Source: Chloroflexota bacterium (GTDB taxonomy: Bacteria > Chloroflexota > Dehalococcoidia > Lucifugimonadales > UBA3495). From it: a DNA stretch of 64,000 nucleotides. The stretch is taken from assembly GCA_028874075.1 (NCBI GenBank), contig JAPPLU010000051.1, positions 62,001 through 126,000 on the forward strand. The letters run 5' to 3'. Below are positions 19,996-28,623 of the stretch, in pieces. Every line of letters begins with the position of its first letter. Position 1 is the stretch's first letter. The position numbers and the translations under genes are program-made. Under the pieces are notes generated by a model. It searched no databases, was not told where the DNA came from, and saw only the letters and a program-made list of their open reading frames with translations.

Positions 19996-20081
19996 GGGTC
20001 ATTCCTCCCTGGGATAAGATTAAAACATGGATGGACCGGCTATGCGGGGTTTTCCTGTGGCGGAAATCGATACACCCAGTC

Positions 20082-20720
20082 TTAGCCGGCGGCTTTCAAG
20101 GGGTACGTGTCTAAGATTTGCCAGCTTAAGTCGGCGGCCCAGCTTCCGTCATCCCAGTCTTCGCTGGCGGCTGCGGACACATAGCGGAACAGGGTTAGTT
20201 CGGACAGGGCAACCGAGGCCTGCAGTTGCAGGCCGTTCACAACACCCTCGGCAAACCGTGAAGCGCTGCGGAATACCTGGGCAGGAAGGCCCGAATGCTG
20301 CAACAAGGCAAAACGGAGGGGCAGCAGTTCCCCTCCTACCATCAGGTTCATACGGCTCAACGCATCAGCTATGTCAGCTTGTAGCTGGCTGACTGACCGC
20401 GAAGCCGCGGACGGACCCGACTCATCGGAGAATGCCAGGAAGACGCTCCCGCCCGCATCCGGCTCGGCAATCGTACCCTCGCGCACAAGAATGGCATTCT
20501 GATGTTCCAGTCGAAACTCCTCCACTATCTTCTCCAGGATAACGGCCAGCGCTGGAGCCTCCCGCTCGTGGCACGGAAAGTAGCCGGTCAGGGGCAGGTG
20601 AACTGAGTGCATTTCCGCAGCCCAGCAGCCGTACTGGCTGCAAATCACCTGCCGCGCTCGGTGCAGACCGGCGCTAAATGCAGGTTCGAGGGTAAGCGAA
20701 ATACCATACCTGATGGACAA
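20082..20720 (-). CDS. Hypothetical protein
   Basis: 212 residues from a TTG with AGGAG seven bases upstream; an earlier frame opening at 20816 lacks a ribosome site. One motif, VHLPLTGYF, faintly recalls the H-x-T/S motifs of 2H phosphoesterases (2'-5' RNA ligase-like), but a clear second motif is not seen. No signal peptide or membrane helix. Divergent from the radical SAM gene. Confidence 0.55.
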   Translation of the reverse strand: MSIRYGISLTLEPAFSAGLHRARQVICSQYGCWAAEMHSVHLPLTGYFPCHEREAPALAVILEKIVEEFRLEHQNAILVREGTIAEPDAGGSVFLAFSDESGPSAASRSVSQLQADIADALSRMNLMVGGELLPLRFALLQHSGLPAQVFRSASRFAEGVVNGLQLQASVALSELTLFRYVSAAASEDWDDGSWAADLSWQILDTYPLKAAG

Positions 20721-20829
20721 GAAATCGCTCCTGGTGAAGGCTGACTGAATTCTAGGGTTGGGGTTAAGGAGTGTCAATTGCGGAAGCCGGACATCGGCGG
20801 GTATGGCCAAGTTCAATATTCACCGAATG

Positions 20830-20858
20830 TTGACAGCCTCTAAGAACATCTGTACTAT
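20830..20858 (+). promoter_or_regulatory. Sigma-70-type promoter for the radical SAM gene
   Basis: TTGACA (20830-20835) and TACTAT (20853-20858) are separated by 17 bases, about 40 bases before the ATG at 20899. This is the best consensus promoter in the window. Confidence 0.78.
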
Positions 20859-20898
20859 TAGCACAGTTGTTCTATTTGATGCGAGATGGGGTGACGTG

Positions 20899-21804
20899 AT
20901 GGCCCAGGCTGAGGTACAGGAGATAACCTGCAAGACCCTTCTGAACCGCATTGATGTTCCCGGGTTCCCCTTCCGGTGGACCTTAAACCCCTACCGTGGG
21001 TGTCGTCATGCCTGCCGCTATTGCTACGCGCGTCCCACCCACGAGTTCTGGGGCATGAATGCAGGCAATGAATTTGACCAGCGGGTCTTCGCCAAAATCA
21101 ACGCTCCCCACGTGCTGCGGGATGAACTGCGGAAGCCCCGCTGGAGGGGTGAGCCGGTGGCTATCGGAACGGCTTCCGACCCCTACGAGCCCGCCGAGGC
21201 CCAATATCGTCTTACCCGCCAATTGATCCAGGTGCTGGCCGAATTCCGTAACCCCGCCTCCATAACCACCAAGGGAGTGCTGGTGAGACGGGACGTGGAT
21301 GTTCTCCTGGAGTTGTATCACGCCGCCGATGTCCAGGTTATCTTCAGCGTCGGAAGTGTGGATGAAACGGTCTGGAAGCGTACGGAGCCGGGAACGCCGA
21401 ACCCCATTGCGCGGCTGGAGGCCATGCAGTACCTGGTGGAGAGCGGCGTCCCTGCCGGAGTGATGATGGCGCCTCTGCTGCCCGGCATTTCCGACGGTAC
21501 GGATGAAATCAACGCCACAGTCCAGGCGGCGGCACGGCACCACGCCCAGTTCCTGTCGGCCAACCTGCTGTTCTTGAAACCGGGTTCCAGGGAATGGTTT
21601 ATGCCCATGCTTCGGGAGTCTTACCCTCACCTGACGGCAGGCTATCAGAACCTCTACCGCAACACTTACGCGAGCCAGGAATATACCCAGTCGGTGCTGC
21701 AGGTGGTGGACGAAGCGAGGCGCCAACACAGGCTGCCCTCCGTTACCCCAGCCAGGGATTTGAACGCGCCCCGCCAGAGTCAGCAACTAGCTTTAATCGC
21801 ATAG
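20899..21804 (+). CDS. Rv2578c/SplB-like radical SAM protein
   Basis: 301 residues. The iron-sulphur motif C-x3-C-x2-C reads CRHACRYC near 35, in the context NPYRGCRHACRYCYARPTHEF, typical of the Rv2578c family and related to spore photoproduct lyase. GTASDPYEPAE near 90 is another family block. Reaction unknown; these proteins are often proposed to repair or modify nucleic acid. GTG at 20896 is an alternative start one codon earlier. Confidence 0.88.
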   Translation: MAQAEVQEITCKTLLNRIDVPGFPFRWTLNPYRGCRHACRYCYARPTHEFWGMNAGNEFDQRVFAKINAPHVLRDELRKPRWRGEPVAIGTASDPYEPAEAQYRLTRQLIQVLAEFRNPASITTKGVLVRRDVDVLLELYHAADVQVIFSVGSVDETVWKRTEPGTPNPIARLEAMQYLVESGVPAGVMMAPLLPGISDGTDEINATVQAAARHHAQFLSANLLFLKPGSREWFMPMLRESYPHLTAGYQNLYRNTYASQEYTQSVLQVVDEARRQHRLPSVTPARDLNAPRQSQQLALIA

Positions 21805-21860
21805 GGATTCCATAGAGGAGTGCCCCAGCAATGAAATATGCGTGCTTGCCGTAAAAGACC

Positions 21861-21895
21861 GAATCTGGGGCAGACGTACTGTGTGCCCCAGATTC
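21861..21895. terminator. Bidirectional terminator between convergent genes
   Basis: GAATCTGGGGCA and TGCCCCAGATTC form a perfect 12-bp stem with an 11-base loop, followed by TCTT. It lies between the radical SAM gene and phoU, which converge. Confidence 0.72.
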
Positions 21896-21933
21896 TCTTG
21901 CAACAATCCCTATGTCAGAGTAGCGATGCTGAA

Positions 21934-22599
21934 TTAATACTTGCTGCGCTTTTCCTTCCTTACCTGTCCCGTTACCAGGAACATTACCCTTTCGGCGATA
22001 TTGGTGGCTCGGTCGGCGATACGTTCCAGGTCGTGGGCAGCCCATAGCAGGTAGGTGGCGCGCTGGATGCTCCGGGGGTCCTGGATCATGAACAGGAGAA
22101 GTTCGCGGTACACCTGATCGTACAGGTCGTCCACCTCGTCGTCGTCGTCCATGACCCTTTCCGCCATTGCCAGGTCCCGCTCCACCAGGCAGTCCACGCT
22201 GTGTCGCAGCATTTCCCCGGCCTTGTTGGCCATGCGGGGAATGTCGATCAGCGGTTTCAGCGGGGGTTCATCGCCCATTAGCAGGCTGATCTTGGCGATA
22301 CCCTCGGCGTAATCGCCCATCCGTTCCAGCTCTACGGCAATGTGCAGCATCGCGAGAACCGCCCGCAGGTCGCCAGCCATAGGCTGTTGTGTGGCGATCA
22401 GGTCAATGCACAGATCTTCTATATCGTATCTCTTCTGGTCTATGTAGTCGTCCCCGTCGACGACGGCCTGGGACTCGGCAAGGTCCCGGTTTTTCAAAGC
22501 CTCGACCGAACGGTAGATAGCCTTGTCTACCACGTTGGCGAGAAGAGTTACCTCTTCCTGCAGGTGTGTTATTTGGCGGTCCAAATCTACTCTCAGCAT
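21934..22599 (-). CDS. phoU: Phosphate signalling complex protein PhoU
   Basis: 221-residue all-helical protein with the two PhoU repeats, each carrying the E/D-x3-D metal-site pattern (VELERMGDYAEGIAKIS near 87; HDLERIADRATNIAERV near 190). PhoU damps signalling from the Pst transporter to PhoR. GGGAG lies eight bases before the ATG at 22599. No pst or phoBR gene is nearby. Confidence 0.92.
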   Translation of the reverse strand: MLRVDLDRQITHLQEEVTLLANVVDKAIYRSVEALKNRDLAESQAVVDGDDYIDQKRYDIEDLCIDLIATQQPMAGDLRAVLAMLHIAVELERMGDYAEGIAKISLLMGDEPPLKPLIDIPRMANKAGEMLRHSVDCLVERDLAMAERVMDDDDEVDDLYDQVYRELLLFMIQDPRSIQRATYLLWAAHDLERIADRATNIAERVMFLVTGQVRKEKRSKY

Positions 22600-22657
22600 T
22601 CTTGCATCTCCCGCCATCAAGTTTCGGTTCGCGCTGTTCAGCATTCGCTTCCCTGGC

Positions 22658-23116
22658 TTACACCGGTCGCCACATCTGTCCTCTTTGCCTTACCGGCTCC
22701 AGCAGGTTTTCGTCAAAGGGCAGCGGCTGGTAGTCCTGCGGATCCGGCATTGTATAACCAATCAGGTCGAAAACCTCGGGGTTAGTATAGTAGAAGTTGT
22801 AGCATTGCCGAACCAACTCCCGGAAGAAGGCCGGATTCTCCCGCTCTACCCGTCTCAAGGTCTCGTCCTGCATTTCAGGCGCCAGTGCAACAAAGCCGTC
22901 GCCGCCCCGCTGGGACGCGGCAATCTCCAGTTGGGCCAGTCCCTCGCCAAAGGAGCGCCGCAGCAGGATGTTCTTGAGCGCAACCTGCTCCACGAACTGC
23001 GCTCCCCCCAAATCGCCGGCGCCCGGAAACTTGTCCTGGGCGGGCACGATGCGGTTGAATGCTGCCGAGAGCAGGTCTCTTTGATCCTGGCTAAAAATGC
23101 TGGCTCCTGTAGTCAT
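22658..23116 (-). CDS. Gluconate 2-dehydrogenase subunit 3 family protein
   Basis: 152 residues. The block ALNRIVPAQ-like FNRIVPAQDKFPGAGDLG near 21 and the C-terminal YTNPEVFDLIGY fit the small subunit 3 of membrane gluconate dehydrogenases. The family normally carries a Tat signal and sits beside a GMC oxidoreductase. Here there is no signal and no partner gene, so it is an orphan and the name is only a family label. AGGA precedes the ATG at 23116. Confidence 0.75.
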   Translation of the reverse strand: MTTGASIFSQDQRDLLSAAFNRIVPAQDKFPGAGDLGGAQFVEQVALKNILLRRSFGEGLAQLEIAASQRGGDGFVALAPEMQDETLRRVERENPAFFRELVRQCYNFYYTNPEVFDLIGYTMPDPQDYQPLPFDENLLEPVRQRGQMWRPV

Positions 23117-23215
23117 TAACCTTTCCTCCGAGTCCGGGGTAGCTCCTTCCCGACTCTCCTCAGAGTGGGAGGGGAAAATTCGCAAGCTGGCTCCTCCCTG
23201 CTCTATCTGGTCGCG

Positions 23216-24991
23216 CTATATTGGGATTATTGGGAGGATAATGTGGGACGGGTACTGGGCGCCGTGATGCACCGTCTGCTGGGCCGCCTCCAACCGATCG
23301 TCCACGCCCAGGGGCGCCCCCGTGTTGGGGTTCCGGTCGAAGCGGGGGAAATTACTGCTGGAAATCTCCACGCGGAGCCGGTGTCCCGCCTTCAGTACGT
23401 GGCTGGTCGCCCAAAGGTCTATGCTGAACTCGTACACCCGGCCAGGCGTGATGAATGACGGCTGCCGTGCCGAGGTGCGGTAGCGGGCACGGACGATTCC
23501 ATCCTGCAGGTTGTGGGCGTAACCGTCGGGGCGGACATCTACCAACTTAGCCGTAAAGTCCGTGTCAATTGCGCTGCTGGCGGCAAACAGCTTGACCACT
23601 ATGGGCCCAGTCAACTCGAGGTCTGAGTCCAGCGGGTCGGAAGTATATACAAGCACGTCGGGGCGGTCCTCCACCGGCCGCTGGTCCTGCACTCCGTGGG
23701 GAATTATTAGCGTGCTGCCCCGCAAGGTGGGAGCGGGATCGTTGGGGTCGTAGACAAAGCTGTCCGATCCTTCGTCATCCGGCGGAGTGGTGGACAAGGT
23801 ACCATCGCCGGCCCGGGTGTTGGCGCTGCCTCCCGAATGCAGATAGTAACGGGTGTAGTGAGTGCGGGCCAGGGGCCACTCATTCTCGTACCGCCACTTA
23901 CCATTGCCAACACCGCCGGCACCCATGACAAAGATATGGACCGGCGGTTCTTCCATGACGCCGTTGGCATCATCCTTAAGCCAGTAATCGAACCAGCGAC
24001 GCAGATGGTCGTGCAGTTCGATGGCGGCGTCGGGGCCGAAGTCTATGTCACCGGTATCGCCGGAGGTGGCCCGGGTGTAGGGGCGGATATGGGCCCAGGG
24101 GCCGACCAGGAGTCTCTGGTTGCGGCGGGCCAGTTCGCTGCCGCCCCGCTCCGTGATGGCCTGGTAGGCATTCAGCGCGCCTTCAAGAAAGATATCGTAC
24201 CAGGAGCTGACGTGGAACATGGGAATCCTGATGCCATCCAGGTTGTGCAGCAGATTAAGCCGCCACCAGTAAGGGCCGTCCAGTTCCTGGTCAAAGTATT
24301 CCTGAAAATAGGGCGCGGTCTCCTTTAATCGTTCAATCCAGTCCCGCAGGGGAAGGTGCCGGAACCATTCGTCGCTAAGGGGCCTGCCAAAGTTACCCGA
24401 CTCCAGCACGTATTCGTCCATCTGGGCCAGCAGGTCGTCCCTGCCCAGGCGCTGGAGAGTGTTGCGGCCCTTGTGGATGGCGTAGGGCACCATCCAGCCC
24501 CATTCCATGGCCCCGCCGGTGTGATAGACCCAACTTTGGTGGAAATCGGAGGATGCCGATACCGGAGCCATAACTTGCAGGTGCGGCGGCAGGGGATTGT
24601 TGGTGGCCAGGGTGTACTGGGTGGCTCCCAGATATGATTGACCGGTGGTTCCCACGCGGCCGTTGCTCCAGGGCTGGCGGGCGGCCCACTCAACCGTATC
24701 ATAGCCGTCCTGGACTTCCTGGAACAGTGGGTTGTAATAGTCGCCCTGGGACTCAAACCGAGCGCGGCAGTCCTGGCTAAGCACCACGTAGCCGTGGGTG
24801 GGAAAGAACCACACGGAATGGTCTGGGGCCGCGACGTAGTCGTCCTTGCCATAGGGGCCGCGATTAACCAGGACTGGAAAGCGTCCCGGCGCGTCGGGAC
24901 GGAAAACGTCGGTAGCCAGCAGGGTCCCGTCCCGCATGGGCACCATGACGTTACGTTCGCGAATAACCTTGTATTTCCCTTCCTGCGCCAT
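23216..24991 (-). CDS. CocE/NonD family hydrolase (peptidase S15-like)
   Basis: About 591 residues. An alpha/beta-hydrolase part starts with VMVPMRDGTLLATDVFRP and has the nucleophile Ser in GTTGQSYLGATQ. A C-terminal jelly-roll (from about 350 onward) is typical of X-Pro dipeptidyl-peptidase and cocaine-esterase relatives. Substrates are esters, amides or peptides and cannot be read from sequence. The start is uncertain: the ATG at 24991 fits the family alignment, but an in-frame ATG lies at 25087 and neither has a strong ribosome site. Confidence 0.87.
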   Translation of the reverse strand: MAQEGKYKVIRERNVMVPMRDGTLLATDVFRPDAPGRFPVLVNRGPYGKDDYVAAPDHSVWFFPTHGYVVLSQDCRARFESQGDYYNPLFQEVQDGYDTVEWAARQPWSNGRVGTTGQSYLGATQYTLATNNPLPPHLQVMAPVSASSDFHQSWVYHTGGAMEWGWMVPYAIHKGRNTLQRLGRDDLLAQMDEYVLESGNFGRPLSDEWFRHLPLRDWIERLKETAPYFQEYFDQELDGPYWWRLNLLHNLDGIRIPMFHVSSWYDIFLEGALNAYQAITERGGSELARRNQRLLVGPWAHIRPYTRATSGDTGDIDFGPDAAIELHDHLRRWFDYWLKDDANGVMEEPPVHIFVMGAGGVGNGKWRYENEWPLARTHYTRYYLHSGGSANTRAGDGTLSTTPPDDEGSDSFVYDPNDPAPTLRGSTLIIPHGVQDQRPVEDRPDVLVYTSDPLDSDLELTGPIVVKLFAASSAIDTDFTAKLVDVRPDGYAHNLQDGIVRARYRTSARQPSFITPGRVYEFSIDLWATSHVLKAGHRLRVEISSSNFPRFDRNPNTGAPLGVDDRLEAAQQTVHHGAQYPSHIILPIIPI

Positions 24992-25177
24992 TGCCACAGC
25001 ATACGCCGGCCAAGCTGGCAACGTCAATCTTGCCCGAGTAACCCTGAACAGATGTTTGCCCGATTGTGCCACCCGCGGCATAGGCATTTGCGAAGTTCAC
25101 GAAACCTTGCGGAAAACCCGAATTGAATGGACTGCACCGGCCCGGAACCTGGAAGGAACCGGGCGACACCCTGGTTA

Positions 25178-25186
25178 TGCTAATAT
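25178..25186 (+). promoter_or_regulatory. Candidate extended -10 promoter for the CBS gene
   Basis: TGCTAATAT matches an extended -10 (TG-n-TAnnnT) about 50 bases before the start at 25237. No -35 box is seen. Confidence 0.4.
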
Positions 25187-25236
25187 TCTTGGGTAAAGTT
25201 CCCCTTTCTTGCGTAGCCATGATTAAAAGGATGCCC

Positions 25237-25683
25237 ATGCTTGCCAGAGACTTGATGAGTTCCCCCGTGATTACGATAAGTGAAAACGCCACAGTGGGCG
25301 AGGCGGCCCGTTTGATGCTGGAGCGGGAGGTGAGCGCCCTGCCAGTTTTGAACGAAGGCGGCGGAGTGGTGGGAATATTGACTCACTCCGACTTTGGGCT
25401 AAGCCCAAAGTTTCGCCCGCTATCGGAAAACATCTACAGTTTGCTGGGATCCACCTCCACGTTTGAGCATTTGGAGGAGACGGCCCGACAGGTTGGTGAT
25501 AAGCGAATCCGAGATGTAATGCGACGCAGCGTGATTGTTGTCCACGGAGGAGACAGTGTCGAGCATGTGGCCCGCCTGATGATGCGCTGGCAAATTCACC
25601 GCCTGCCGGTGATGGACGATGGCGCGCTGGTGGGCATAATCACCCGCCACGACTTTCTGAAATTAATTGCGGGCGGGAAATAG
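25237..25683 (+). CDS. Two-CBS-domain protein
   Basis: 148 residues made of two CBS repeats (about 1-55 and 92-148), each with the adenosyl-binding pattern LPVLNEGGGVVGILTHSDF / LPVMDDGALVGIITRHDF. Such stand-alone pairs bind AMP, ATP or S-adenosyl groups and regulate partners. ATG 25237 has AAAAGG six bases upstream; ATGs at 25219 and 25231 are alternatives. Partner unknown. Confidence 0.87.
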   Translation: MLARDLMSSPVITISENATVGEAARLMLEREVSALPVLNEGGGVVGILTHSDFGLSPKFRPLSENIYSLLGSTSTFEHLEETARQVGDKRIRDVMRRSVIVVHGGDSVEHVARLMMRWQIHRLPVMDDGALVGIITRHDFLKLIAGGK

Positions 25684-26018
25684 GAGCTTAAGACCGGTTC
25701 AGCTGTCAAATCCCTGGACGGCACAAGGGTATAGGAGACGTTCAGCGCTGCGTAAAGGTAGCCAGGTCCTGTGGGTAACTATATAAAGGGGTCAAGCCGT
25801 AATGGGCGCGGTACCGGCGCTATTGCAGTGGCCGAATCCCTGCCGGAGTGCTGCCTGGGTTTGCGGTCAACCCAATTGGTTTCACTTTGGCGCCACCGAG
25901 TGGTCCACCCTCGCCCGAAGGCCTTGGGTCAAACGTCGAAAGCACTTTTTTGAAATGAAACTGTTGCCTCCCGACTTCCTTTTAGAAGACTGAACCCGCG
26001 GCCAGAGAGAATGTTCTG
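25684..26018. other. Gap without a recognisable gene
   Basis: 335 bases between the CBS gene and the TldE-like gene. Short open frames are present but none has a ribosome site with family resemblance. No repeat, tRNA or clear terminator was seen. Confidence 0.5.
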
Positions 26019-27608
26019 ATGCAGCCCCTGGTAAAATTGCAAATCGCCGTACGCGACGGGCTGGCTTACATCGCTGACCAAAACGACGTGGTGGAGGCGG
26101 AAGTGTTCGCCTCGGCCAACACAAACCTTACCCTGCGCCTCAACTTCACCTCCCACATACCCTGCAACGGGGTGGAAGAACCCAAGTCAATAGACTCCCA
26201 CGGCGTATCGGTACGCGCCGCCTTCCGCACCCTACGGGGGAAGAGGATCGGTCTGGGCAGCGAGGTCAGCGATCTTTCAGTAGAGGGAGTGGCAAGCGCG
26301 CTGGCAAAGGCCCGGCGCGGGGCGGTGGAAGACCCTGAGTTTGACCGCTTGCCCAGCCCATTATTTGACCAACCAACCCTCTTCGAATACCACGACCCCA
26401 CCCTGGTGCGACTGCGAAACTCCAAGCTACTGGCCCATGGGTGGGATGTGCTGAGAAATGGGCTGGAGGTCTTCCAGTCATCGGAGGACCTGCTGGCGGC
26501 CCTGGAACGGCACCGGGCCGGCCAGTCCGAGGGCGACGACATAGCCCAGCTTGCAGACCTGGGCCTCATCCTTGGCGGCGATGTTGTAATGCTGGTTGAG
26601 CGAATGGCCGTTGCGTCTACCAGCATGCCTGAACCCCAGACTGACGAGTCCACCCTGATAATGTCCTTTGCCACCGCCATGGTAGAGGAAATGAACGCCA
26701 AGGGCAGCGGATGGTCTGTCTGCACCCACCTTTCTGACTTCAATGCCCGAGCCGGCGCCGATGCGGCCCGGCGGGCCATAGCCTCTATGGGAGGACAGCG
26801 GGCGCCGTCCGGCAACTACCGGGTCGTCCTTGGACCCCAGCCGGTAGCCGAACTGCTGGAGTGGATATTGCTGCCCGGCCTGTACCTGGAGTCCTTCCAC
26901 GCCGACGCCTCGCCATTCATGCGGCGGTTCGGGCAACAGATTGCCTCCGAAAACCTGAACCTGTACGATGACGGGTCCATGCCCGGCCTGGCCGGTTCGA
27001 GGGGGATCACGGACGAGGGGCTACCCACCGGGCGCACCGACTTGATTCGGGACGGCCACCTGTCGGGACTACTGTCGGATTACTACAATTATCGCAAGGC
27101 CATGAATGCCCGCCGCGGCTGGGACAAACTGGGCGCGGAACCTGGCGTCGTGGAGCGAGGCATTCTTCCCCGCAACGGCTTCCGCGCTGGCAACGGCGGC
27201 GGACGGGACTTCAATGCCCCGGTCTCCACAGTTCCCACAAACCTGGTAATAGAGGGAAGGGATGAGGTCAGTCGGGAGGAGTTGCTGCGACGGGTGAGCG
27301 ACGGCATCTACATCGGCCGTATTTGGTACACCTACCCGGTTAACGGTTTTACCAGCGGGGACTTCTCCGGCACCGTGGTGGGCGATTCCTACCTGATTCG
27401 GGACGGGCGCCTCGCCGAACCCCTGGAGCCCAACACCCTGCGAATGAACGGCAACATCCTGCAGGTGATTAACAATATCGTGGGCGTCGGGGCGGAACGC
27501 ACTGGGACGGTGCGCTGGTCGTCGGACCAGGTAACCTGGGCCCCGGAAATTGCGGTTTCGGACTTTCCCTTAGAGGAGATATCCGGGGATACGGAAGGGG
27601 TATTCTAA
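26019..27608 (+). CDS. TldD/PmbA (TldE) family protein
   Basis: 529 residues, long for the family (about 450). The shape fits the modulator-of-DNA-gyrase/TldE-TldD superfamily: GVSVRAAFRTLRGKRIGLGSE near 63 and a C-terminal domain with GLPTGRTDLIRDGHLSGLLSDYYNYRKA, VPTNLVIEGRDEVSREELL and TGDFSG-like TSGDFSGTVVGDSYLIRDG. No HExxxH metal motif is present, so it resembles the non-catalytic TldE/PmbA partner. No TldD gene is in the window. TldD/E complexes process peptides such as modified bacteriocins. Confidence 0.8.
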   Translation: MQPLVKLQIAVRDGLAYIADQNDVVEAEVFASANTNLTLRLNFTSHIPCNGVEEPKSIDSHGVSVRAAFRTLRGKRIGLGSEVSDLSVEGVASALAKARRGAVEDPEFDRLPSPLFDQPTLFEYHDPTLVRLRNSKLLAHGWDVLRNGLEVFQSSEDLLAALERHRAGQSEGDDIAQLADLGLILGGDVVMLVERMAVASTSMPEPQTDESTLIMSFATAMVEEMNAKGSGWSVCTHLSDFNARAGADAARRAIASMGGQRAPSGNYRVVLGPQPVAELLEWILLPGLYLESFHADASPFMRRFGQQIASENLNLYDDGSMPGLAGSRGITDEGLPTGRTDLIRDGHLSGLLSDYYNYRKAMNARRGWDKLGAEPGVVERGILPRNGFRAGNGGGRDFNAPVSTVPTNLVIEGRDEVSREELLRRVSDGIYIGRIWYTYPVNGFTSGDFSGTVVGDSYLIRDGRLAEPLEPNTLRMNGNILQVINNIVGVGAERTGTVRWSSDQVTWAPEIAVSDFPLEEISGDTEGVF

Positions 27609-27735
27609 CCGGTCAGCCCTGAAAAAGACTCGACCCTCTGCTACTGGGCAGGTTGCCCTGTTTGAAGTCCCGGGACTGCCTTTCGTCATAATTCGTGCTA
27701 GCTCGAGGGTTTAGGAAAGACCTTCGGACTCTGGC

Positions 27736-28539
27736 CTACCTCCCCTGGAACCAGGGCATGCGTTTCTGGGTAAACGCTTTAACCCCCTCCTGGAAGTCGC
27801 TGGTAAATACTATGTTGCTGATGGCGTCGGTCTCTGCGTCTAGTTGATCCTCCAGGGAGGCGGCCCATGAGTTATCAAACAGGGCCTTGACCCTTCCGTA
27901 GGCCTTGGTGGGTCCCTCAGCCAGGCGGGTCGCCATCTCCAGGGAATGGCGCTCGAAATTCTCGGCGGGGCAGACCTGATTCACAAGCCCCAACTCCCGC
28001 GCGTAATCGGCGCCGATGGGCTGGCTGGCCATGTAGATTTCCATGGCCTTACTCAGACCCACCAGCCTGGGCAACATGTAGGTGGAACCCCCGTCGGCGG
28101 TGCAGCCAATCCCGGCGTAGGCCATGATAAAGCGCGAGTCGGCCGATGCGACCCGAAGGTCACAACAAAGGGCCAGGCTGAACCCTGCCCCAGCCGCCAC
28201 ACCGTTGATGGCGGCGATCACCGGCTTTTCCAGCCGCCGAATGCCCACAATTATGTCGCGGTGGAGGGAGTCGGCCAGTTGTCTCAAATGAGGCGAAAGA
28301 CCCTCCGGCCCTCCATCTTCCAGATTATCCACAAAGTCCTTGACGTCGGCCCCTGCGCAGAAGGCTCCCCCGGTGCCGGTGATCATCACCGCGCGAATTT
28401 CCGGACGGCTGCATCGGGCAATGGCATCGCCCAACTCCTTCACCATGTCGGGAGACAGAGCATTGCGGGCCTCGGGACGATTCAGGGTTATTACCGCCAG
28501 TGAGTCTTTGCGGGTGAAGTCAACTTTGGATGAGGGCAT
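27736..28539 (-). CDS. Enoyl-CoA hydratase/isomerase family protein
   Basis: 267-residue crotonase-fold enzyme. LAVITLNRPEARNALS, GTGGAFCAGADVKDF near 53 and VAAGAGFSLALCCDLRVAS near 105 form the CoA-binding and oxyanion-hole segments. One acidic catalytic position is kept in the segment MAYAGIGCTADGGSTYMLPRLVG, where Asp takes the place of the second Glu; this hints at an isomerase or a hydratase with altered preference. GGAGGAC precedes the ATG. Confidence 0.88.
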   Translation of the reverse strand: MPSSKVDFTRKDSLAVITLNRPEARNALSPDMVKELGDAIARCSRPEIRAVMITGTGGAFCAGADVKDFVDNLEDGGPEGLSPHLRQLADSLHRDIIVGIRRLEKPVIAAINGVAAGAGFSLALCCDLRVASADSRFIMAYAGIGCTADGGSTYMLPRLVGLSKAMEIYMASQPIGADYARELGLVNQVCPAENFERHSLEMATRLAEGPTKAYGRVKALFDNSWAASLEDQLDAETDAISNIVFTSDFQEGVKAFTQKRMPWFQGR

Positions 28540-28623
28540 AACAGTCCTCCGGTCTCAGGGCTGGGCCAAAAGGCCTCTTGCTCGAAACTTTCGCCAGTTT
28601 TGACGGCACACTAAGCCAATGGC

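Noticed and set aside
20082..20720. Calling this gene a 2'-5' RNA ligase
   Set aside because: Only one weak H-x-T/S-like motif is seen; two are needed.
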